Below are positions 23,549 through 29,432 of a stretch of DNA of 29,432 bases, piece after piece. Position 1 is the first letter of the stretch, and each line of letters begins with the position of its first letter. Both the position numbers and the translations under genes were made by a program. The DNA comes from TMED27 sp964350435 (GTDB taxonomy: Bacteria > Pseudomonadota > Alphaproteobacteria > Micavibrionales > Micavibrionaceae). The notes beneath the pieces are model-generated. The model saw only the letters and a list, made by a program, of their open reading frames with translations. It was not told where the DNA came from and made no database searches. The stretch lies in the NCBI GenBank assembly GCA_964350435.1, contig CAYGJS010000026.1:1-29432 (forward strand), given 5' to 3'.

Positions 23549-25655
23549 TCCACCCAAGACAGACGCTCTTCTTGAATGCCTGGTCTTCTTAACGCGTCAT
23601 TATGGCCGTGCCAAAACTGCCGGCGCGATCACATCGGGTCTGGCCTATGACGGCAAGCAGATGAAGCCCGAACTGTTCTGTGAAGCCGCAAACCGCCTTG
23701 AACTCAAATCGCAAATCACCAGGTTCAAAAATTTGGACGATATCGATCCCGCCGTTCTGCCCGCCGTGATTGTCCTGAAAGACCAAAAAGCCGCCGTGCT
23801 GCTATCACTCGGCGACCAAGCCAAAATCTTCGACCCTGAGAGGCGCGAAGAAACCGCGCTTGCCAAGGCCGAACTGGAAAACGCCTTCGCGGGTTACGCC
23901 ATCCTCACCCAACCAAAACCCGAATTCACCAACCCCGATCTTGCCGAAAAAAACGATATGGATCGCCATTGGTTCTGGTCGCTGGTGCATGAAAATCGTG
24001 GCATATATGGTATGGTTCTTCTCGGGGCGGTGTTTATCAACCTGTTCGGCCTCACCAGCCCGCTCTTTATCATGAATGTCTATGACCGCGTCATTCCCAA
24101 CGCCGCGATAGAAACGGGCTGGGCACTCGGTATCGGCGCTCTGGTTGTCTTCGTCTTCGACTTCATCATGCGCTCCCTTCGCGGCTATCTTGTTGATATC
24201 GCGGGGCGGCGCATGGATGTGATTGCCACCCGCCGCATATACGATCAGATCCTCAACATGCGCCTGACAGAACGCCCACGCTCCAGCGGTGCCTTCGCCA
24301 ATATGCTCCGTGATTTCGACAGCGTCCGCGATTTCTTCACCTCCGCCACCATCACTGTGCTGGTCGATCTGCCCTTCACGCTGTTCTTCCTGTTCATCAT
24401 CTATAAACTCGGCGGCTCCATCGTCATCATATTGCTCGCATTAATCGCGATTGTGTTTATCGCAGGCCTCATCCTCCAAGCCCCTCTGAAAGCCGTCATT
24501 CGCAGAGCGACAAAGTCTTCCGAAGCCAAACATGGCCTTCTGGTGGAAACCATCCACGGCCTCGAAACTATAAAAGCCATCGGCGCAGATGGTAATTTCC
24601 GCGCCCGTTATGGTGCAATGGTCGGCGAAAGCGCGGCTTATGGCCAGACCTCCCGCCTGATCTCCGCGCTCGGCGTAAATTTCGCCACCTTCATTCAGCA
24701 AATCGCCTCCATCGTTATTGTCCTGGCGGGCATGTATTTGGTCGCCGAAGGCACATTAAGCGTCGGCGGGTTGATCGCCTGCGTTATCCTGAGCGGCAAA
24801 GCCTTGTCCCCCATCGGCCAAGTTGCAAACCTGCTCGCCCGCTATCACCAAGCCACAGGCGCGCTCAAAACCCTCGATGGCATCATGAACAAAGCCGTTG
24901 ATCGCCCCAGCGCCAAAAACTTCCTGCACCGCCCCGATCTTTCAGGGAAAATCGCCTTCAACGGCGTATCTTTTTCTTACCCCAACGTGCAGCGTGACGT
25001 CCTCGAAAACGTAAGCTTCACAATAAACCAAGGCGAAAAAGTCGCCATCATCGGCCGCATCGGCTCGGGCAAGAGCACCACCGCCCGCCTGATGATGGGG
25101 CTGTACCAACCCACAGGCGGCAGCATCCTCGCCGACGACACCGACACTCGCCAGATCGACCCCGCCGACTTGCGAAAATCCATCGCCTATATCGCCCAGG
25201 ACGTTGTCCTTTTTAACGGCTCTGTGCGCGATAATATCATCGCCTCCGTCCCCGCCGCAACCGAGGAAGACATCCTCGCCGCCTCTAAAGCCGCAGGCGT
25301 GCATGACTTCATCGCCCGCCACCCCATGGGCTATGACGCGCCCGTAGGGGAAAACGGCGAGGGGTTATCAGGCGGACAGCGTCAAGCCATCGCCCTTGCC
25401 CGCGCCATCCTCCTGAAACCCAAAGTCATGATCTGTGACGAGCCGACAAACGCCATGGATATGCAGGCCGAAGCCGCGTTCAAGAAATACATCGCCGAAG
25501 AAATCAAAGACAAAACTTTCATCCTCATCACCCATAAACATGCAATGTTGGAAATGGTTGATCGCCTGATCCTGCTCGATCAAGGCAAGCTGGTCATGGA
25601 TGGCCCGCGTGATGAAATCGTCGCCAAACTCCAAGGGGAAGGGGTCAAAGCATGA
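23523..25655 (+). CDS. Type I secretion ABC transporter, LapB/HlyB-like
   Basis: An inner-membrane ABC exporter that powers one-step secretion of an unfolded protein. The 710-residue protein has an N-terminal C39-like domain (about 1-135; DALLECLVFLTRHYGR), probably inactive because the active-site His region is not recognisable. A six-helix exporter membrane domain follows (about 160-440, with FINLFGLTSPLFIMNVYDRVIPN). The nucleotide-binding domain has Walker A GRIGSGKS at 511-518, signature LSGGQ at 615-619, Walker B VMICDE at 635-640 and His671. This arrangement matches exporters of large RTX adhesins such as LapB. It overlaps the TolC-like gene by 26 bases and the HlyD gene by 4, so the three are translationally coupled. 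No substrate gene is in the window. Confidence 0.94.
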   Translation: MTKQKPANNPPKTDALLECLVFLTRHYGRAKTAGAITSGLAYDGKQMKPELFCEAANRLELKSQITRFKNLDDIDPAVLPAVIVLKDQKAAVLLSLGDQAKIFDPERREETALAKAELENAFAGYAILTQPKPEFTNPDLAEKNDMDRHWFWSLVHENRGIYGMVLLGAVFINLFGLTSPLFIMNVYDRVIPNAAIETGWALGIGALVVFVFDFIMRSLRGYLVDIAGRRMDVIATRRIYDQILNMRLTERPRSSGAFANMLRDFDSVRDFFTSATITVLVDLPFTLFFLFIIYKLGGSIVIILLALIAIVFIAGLILQAPLKAVIRRATKSSEAKHGLLVETIHGLETIKAIGADGNFRARYGAMVGESAAYGQTSRLISALGVNFATFIQQIASIVIVLAGMYLVAEGTLSVGGLIACVILSGKALSPIGQVANLLARYHQATGALKTLDGIMNKAVDRPSAKNFLHRPDLSGKIAFNGVSFSYPNVQRDVLENVSFTINQGEKVAIIGRIGSGKSTTARLMMGLYQPTGGSILADDTDTRQIDPADLRKSIAYIAQDVVLFNGSVRDNIIASVPAATEEDILAASKAAGVHDFIARHPMGYDAPVGENGEGLSGGQRQAIALARAILLKPKVMICDEPTNAMDMQAEAAFKKYIAEEIKDKTFILITHKHAMLEMVDRLILLDQGKLVMDGPRDEIVAKLQGEGVKA

Positions 25656-26980
25656 GCCTGTTCAATCCCAAACTCCGCGAAGAAGATTTCATGTCCGAGC
25701 TAGAGGCTGCAACGCGCCTCCGCCCGGCCAGCGCAGCAACCTTCATGCTGTTCTCTATTATGGCACTGGTATTGCTGGCCATTTTCTGGTCGGCCTTCGC
25801 CAAAATCGAAGTCTTAAGCCGTGGGCAAGGCCAGGTTGTCCCCTCCCAAGATGTCCAGATTGTCCAAAGTCTGGAAGGCGGGATCATCGAAGAAATCCTC
25901 GTCAAGCAAGGGCAAAAAGTTGAGCGCGGTCAAGTGCTTGTAAGGCTGTCCGATGTCCAGTTCTCATCTGAGGCCGGCGGGGTAGAGGCCCGCTTCCTCG
26001 GCCTGTCCGCCAAAAAAGCCCGCCTCAAATCCGAAGCCGACGGCAGCGAATTTGTCATGCCCGCCGATGTCCTTGAAAAAGCCCCCGCCATCGCCGCAAA
26101 TGAAAAGGCGCTGTATGAATCCCGTCAGAATGAACTCCGTAACGCTTACGCAATCCTCGATGACCGCATCGCCAAAGCCCGCGCACAGCTCGCCAGTGTC
26201 AACGCGGAAATCAACCAATATATCAGCAGCCGCAAACTCTTGAATGACGAGCTGGCGATCACCCGCGAAATGGTTAAGAAACGCGCTGTCCCGAAACTCG
26301 AAGAAATAAGGTTAAACCGTGAAATCAATGACTTGAGCGGGCAAATTAATTCATCATCCGCGCAAAAAAACGCCCTCACCGCAGAACTTTCCGTCGCCCA
26401 AAACGAACGCAAAAGCCAGCTTGATCGCTTCCAATCTCAAGCCTTGGGAGAACTCAACGGCGTCGAAACCGAAATCGCCTCTTTAAGCGAAAACATGAAA
26501 TCCAACGAAGACCGTGTTTTCCGCCGCGAAATCCGCTCCCCCGTTGATGGGGTCGTGAACAACTTCGCCGTCCGCACCATCGGCGGCGTGGTCGAACCTG
26601 CCATGCAACTGGTGGAGATTGTCCCTGTAGACGATGAACTGAAAATCATCGCCCGCATCGCCCCCAACGAAATCGCCTTTATTCAAGTCGGGCAACCCGC
26701 CAAGGTCAAAATCACCGCCTATGACCCGCAGAAATACGGCGCTCTGGATGGGGAATTGGTGCGCATCGGCGCAACCTCCATCAAAGACGGTGAGGGCAAT
26801 CCGGGTTTCGAGATCGAAATCCACACCGCCAAAAACTTCCTCGGCACCGCCGAAAACCCACTCCCCATCACCCCCGGTATGATCGCCGATGTCGAGGTCA
26901 TAACGGGCAAACGCTCCATTCTCGAATATCTCCTCAAACCCATCCTGCGCGCCCGTGACCGCGCACTGACGGAGAGGTGA
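25652..26980 (+). CDS. HlyD-family type I secretion periplasmic adaptor
   Basis: The membrane fusion protein linking the ABC exporter to the TolC-like channel. The 442-residue protein has a short cytoplasmic tail, one membrane helix near 31-50, a lipoyl half (SLEGGIIEEILVKQGQKVERGQVLV near 72-96), a long coiled coil (about 150-290), the second lipoyl half (IRSPVDGVVNNF) and a C-terminal beta-barrel with the family ending RSILEYLLKPILRARDRALTER. Its ATG overlaps the ABC gene stop. It corresponds to HlyD/LapC. Confidence 0.95.
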   Translation: MSLFNPKLREEDFMSELEAATRLRPASAATFMLFSIMALVLLAIFWSAFAKIEVLSRGQGQVVPSQDVQIVQSLEGGIIEEILVKQGQKVERGQVLVRLSDVQFSSEAGGVEARFLGLSAKKARLKSEADGSEFVMPADVLEKAPAIAANEKALYESRQNELRNAYAILDDRIAKARAQLASVNAEINQYISSRKLLNDELAITREMVKKRAVPKLEEIRLNREINDLSGQINSSSAQKNALTAELSVAQNERKSQLDRFQSQALGELNGVETEIASLSENMKSNEDRVFRREIRSPVDGVVNNFAVRTIGGVVEPAMQLVEIVPVDDELKIIARIAPNEIAFIQVGQPAKVKITAYDPQKYGALDGELVRIGATSIKDGEGNPGFEIEIHTAKNFLGTAENPLPITPGMIADVEVITGKRSILEYLLKPILRARDRALTER

Positions 26981-26989
26981 CCCCCGCCG

Positions 26990-29236
26990 ATGATGCGCTT
27001 TCTCACTCATCGCTGGATTCACTTCTTTCTCCTCTTCGCCCTCCTGCTCGCCGCTATTTACCAAAGCGGCTCCAATGACCGCTGGCGAAAGGAAATGCAA
27101 TCCCTCGTCTTTGATGAACTCAACCAGATCTTCCCGCGCGAACCCTCCGGGCAGGTCGTGATTGTCGATATTGATGATGATTCTCTTCAGACCCTAGGGC
27201 AGTGGCCATGGCCGCGCACCATCGTGGCCGATTTGGTCACAGGCCTGACCGAAATGGGCGCAAAAGTCATCGCATTTGATGGCGTGCTCGCCGAGGCCGA
27301 TCGCTCCTCTCCGCGCGCAATCGCCAAGACTCTGGCCGATAATCCCTCATTCGGTTTTGTTCTGGATGATATCCAGACCCTGCCCGATCATGACGAGGTT
27401 CTCGCAAAGGCCATCGAGGCCAGCGGCATTTTTGTCGCAGGCTTCACCTACGCCAGCTATACGCAAATTCCCCGCCCCCCGCGCCTCAGCAAGCCTTTAT
27501 TGGTCAAGCGCGGCGATAAAGAGAGTTTTATCGACCAGGCAGAAAAATTTGAAAAAGCCGCCGTCTTCCTGCCCGAACTTGAAAAAGCCGCCGAAGGCAA
27601 CGGCAGTTTCATGGCCAAGCCTGACTTTGACGGTATCCTGCGCCGTACAGGGCTTATTTTCTCCAACGGCAAAGACCTCTATCCGTCATTAAGTCTTGAG
27701 GCCATCCGCGTCGCGCAAGGCAATAAAAAACTTATCACAAAAATCGGACAAAATCCTGACTTTGCTGAAAACGCTATCGATACCCGCTTTCGCATTCTGG
27801 TCGGCAGCTTTGCCATTCCCGTGGAGGCCGACGGGGTAATGAATGTCTATTACCGCCGGTTTGATGAACGCGGCGATGATTATATTTCTGCAGCCAAAAT
27901 CATAGACCCGCAGTTCCGCGATGAAATGGGCGCACATATCAAGGACAAAATTATCCTGATCGGCTCCAGTGCCGAAGGCCTTAAGGATCTGCGTTCAACC
28001 GCGCTTGAGCCTTTCCAGCCGGGCGTTGAAATTCACGCCAATGTCGTTGAGCAAATCCTCCAAGGCGCGTATCTTCTGCGCCCCGATGTCACCATCGCCG
28101 CCGAAGCCGTTTTCATCCTCAGCGTTGGGCTGATGATGATTATCCTCGCGCCGTTCATTCATGTCCTGCTGCTCGCAATCCTGTGTTTCACGCTTATGGG
28201 GGTTGCAGTCTTTTGTTCCGCCTATGCTTACACGCATCACGGCCTGCTGCTTGATCCCTTCTATCCCGCGCTCTGCGTTTTCGTAATTTTCATCGCTTCG
28301 ACCTTGCTCACATATCTGCGGGTCGAAAGCGAAAAACGCCACGTTCGCGATGCTTTCGGGCTCTATATCTCGCCCGATTTCATGGCGGAACTGACCAAAA
28401 ATCCCGACAAACTCAAACTCGGCGGAGAAAACCGTGACCTCACGGTGATGTTCACCGATATCCGCAGCTTCACAACCATCTGCGAAGGTCTTGCCCCCGA
28501 AGAAATCATCCAGCTGATGAATGATTTCCTAACCCCCATGTCCGATCTGGTGATGAAAAACCGCGGCACGATCGACAAATATATGGGGGATGCGATGATG
28601 GCGTTCTGGAATGCACCGCTGGATGATGCCGACCACGAACGCCATGCCTGCATGACCGCACTGGGGATGCAAGCGGGCCTAGAACCTGTCAACGAAGCGG
28701 TCAAAAAACGCGCTGAAGAAATCGGTAAAACCCCCGTGCTCCTCCAGGCAGGTATCGGCATAAACACCGGCCCTTGCGCGGTCGGTAACATGGGCTCTAA
28801 ACAACGCTTTGCTTACTCAACATTGGGCGATGCTGTAAACCTCGCCTCCCGCCTCGAAAGCCAGACAAAAAACTATGGCGTCGATATTCTGATCGGGGAA
28901 AGCACATGGAACAAGGTGCCTGACTTCGCGACGCTGGAAATGGATTTGATTACCGTCAAGGGCAAAACCAAGCCTGAGCGTGTCTTTGCGCTTCTTGGCG
29001 GCGCAGAAGATGCGGCGAGCAATGAATACAAAGAGCTTCGCAAAAACCACGACGAAATGATAACGCGCTATAGGGCAGGGGACTTCAAAGCCGCGCTCAA
29101 AGCATTAAAAGCCGCTCGCAAACAAACACTGTATCGTCTTGATTTTGCTTATGATATGTATGAAGCCCGCATCGATGATCTCATCAAAAACCCGCCCAAG
29201 GAGTGGAATGGCGTGTTTGTCGCCACCAGCAAATAG
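26990..29236 (+). CDS. CHASE2-domain class III adenylate cyclase
   Basis: A 748-residue membrane receptor cyclase. A membrane helix near 9-25 precedes a periplasmic CHASE2 sensor (about 40-365; VVIVDIDDDSLQTLGQWPWPR, AKVIAFDGVL, IILIGSSAEGLKD). Three membrane helices lie near 368-445 and the cyclase domain near 483-670. Metal-binding Asp490 (VMFTDIRSF) and Asp534 (KYMGDAMMAF), and catalytic Asn617 and Arg621 (DAVNLASRLE), are all present. Lys530, four residues before Asp534, is the adenine-selecting residue; its usual Asp/Thr partner position is Ser610. So cAMP is the likelier product. A TPR-like helical tail (about 678-733) follows. It starts 9 bases after the HlyD gene, with GGAGAGG upstream; ATG 26993 is an equal alternative. 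The ligand of CHASE2 is unknown. Confidence 0.92.
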   Translation: MMRFLTHRWIHFFLLFALLLAAIYQSGSNDRWRKEMQSLVFDELNQIFPREPSGQVVIVDIDDDSLQTLGQWPWPRTIVADLVTGLTEMGAKVIAFDGVLAEADRSSPRAIAKTLADNPSFGFVLDDIQTLPDHDEVLAKAIEASGIFVAGFTYASYTQIPRPPRLSKPLLVKRGDKESFIDQAEKFEKAAVFLPELEKAAEGNGSFMAKPDFDGILRRTGLIFSNGKDLYPSLSLEAIRVAQGNKKLITKIGQNPDFAENAIDTRFRILVGSFAIPVEADGVMNVYYRRFDERGDDYISAAKIIDPQFRDEMGAHIKDKIILIGSSAEGLKDLRSTALEPFQPGVEIHANVVEQILQGAYLLRPDVTIAAEAVFILSVGLMMIILAPFIHVLLLAILCFTLMGVAVFCSAYAYTHHGLLLDPFYPALCVFVIFIASTLLTYLRVESEKRHVRDAFGLYISPDFMAELTKNPDKLKLGGENRDLTVMFTDIRSFTTICEGLAPEEIIQLMNDFLTPMSDLVMKNRGTIDKYMGDAMMAFWNAPLDDADHERHACMTALGMQAGLEPVNEAVKKRAEEIGKTPVLLQAGIGINTGPCAVGNMGSKQRFAYSTLGDAVNLASRLESQTKNYGVDILIGESTWNKVPDFATLEMDLITVKGKTKPERVFALLGGAEDAASNEYKELRKNHDEMITRYRAGDFKAALKALKAARKQTLYRLDFAYDMYEARIDDLIKNPPKEWNGVFVATSK

Positions 29237-29241
29237 CCGCC

Positions 29242-29350
29242 CATCGTCACCGAACGAAACCTCATCGTCATTCCGAGCCAAACTCCATCATCATTCCGAG
29301 CGAAGTTCCATCGTCATTCCGAGCCAAACTCCATCGTCATTCCGAGCGAA
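29242..29350. repeat. Tandem array of a 23-bp unit
   Basis: The unit starting CATCGTCATTCCGAGC repeats at 29263, 29286, 29309 and 29332 with an exact 23-base period, and a degraded copy precedes at 29242. Copies alternate between an ending of CAAACTC and one of GAAGTTC, giving a 46-base higher-order period. The last copy runs into the left arm of a larger palindrome. There are no spacers, so it is not CRISPR. Confidence 0.85.
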
Positions 29351-29408
29351 TGCGAGGAATCTAAAGTCTATTCACAACAGAAGATCCCTCGACTTCGCTC
29401 GGGATGAC
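29336..29408. repeat. Large imperfect palindromic (REP-like) repeat
   Basis: The 27-base arm at 29336-29362 (begins GTCATTCCGAGCGAA) and the reverse complement of 29382-29408 match at 23 of 27 positions, with a 19-base loop. It resembles common interspersed GTCATTCCGAGC palindromes. It lies 99 bases after the cyclase stop and may end or stabilise that transcript. Confidence 0.85.
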
Positions 29409-29432
29409 AGGGGGGGCAATCGGGATGACAGG
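29400..29432. repeat. Duplicated repeat end at window edge
   Basis: CGGGATGACAGG occurs at 29400-29411 and again at 29421-29432, the second copy reaching the window edge. This is the right-arm end of the palindrome repeated once more, so the array probably continues outside. Confidence 0.65.

Noticed and set aside
29242..29350. CRISPR array
   Set aside because: The 23-bp units join directly without spacers and no cas gene is present.

Overview
The window looks like a chromosomal segment of an alphaproteobacterium. The evidence is a dcw-type division and cell-wall cluster in the order murB, ddl, ftsQ, ftsA, ftsZ, lpxC; a long-linker FtsZ ending in an alphaproteobacterial-style tail; a three-subunit proton-translocating transhydrogenase; and GANTC (CcrM-type) sites packed upstream of ftsZ. 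I cannot name the order with confidence; a Rhodospirillales- or Micavibrionales-like lineage is a guess from gene content. No tRNA, rRNA, CRISPR array or transposase was recognised.

Layout. 1-7942 is the peptidoglycan/division block. murB is separated from ddl-ftsQ-ftsA by three minus-strand genes: an alpha/beta hydrolase, a membrane-anchored MurF-like ligase and an AT-rich lipoprotein. The ddl next to them is itself an unusual long form, so the locus may carry a non-canonical D-Ala-D-Ala/Mur-ligase module. 7943-9382 holds an AT-rich gene between ftsA and ftsZ, driven by a near-consensus sigma70 promoter; it carries the main motifs of squalene/phytoene synthases. It is followed by a ftsZ upstream region with DnaA-box-like sites and five GANTC sites. 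9383-13067 carries ftsZ, a clear terminator, lpxC with its own likely promoter, and bamD. 13088-17227 carries recN, a small GIY-YIG gene bracketed by two related palindromes, and ligA.

17228-18893 has minus-strand genes: a small helical protein, a lysophospholipase-like hydrolase and a doubtful 101-residue ORF. 18923-21981 (minus) is the pntAA-pntAB-pntB transhydrogenase operon, whose first subunit has an extra Lys/Ala/Pro tail. Divergent from it, 22175-29236 (plus) is a compact operon for a type I secretion system (TolC-like outer membrane protein, LapB-like ABC exporter, HlyD-family adaptor) closed by a CHASE2-class III nucleotide cyclase. The window ends in a 23-bp tandem repeat array running into a larger palindromic repeat.

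How they work together: MurB and Ddl supply peptidoglycan precursors; FtsQ, FtsA and FtsZ build the divisome; LpxC and BamD serve outer-membrane biogenesis; RecN and LigA handle DNA repair and ligation; Pnt couples the proton gradient to NADPH formation; the type I system probably exports an RTX-type protein encoded elsewhere, with the cyclase a possible signalling partner. The most interesting parts are the MurF-like/Ddl module, the isoprenoid-synthase-like gene between ftsA and ftsZ, the ftsZ control region, and the palindrome-flanked GIY-YIG gene.
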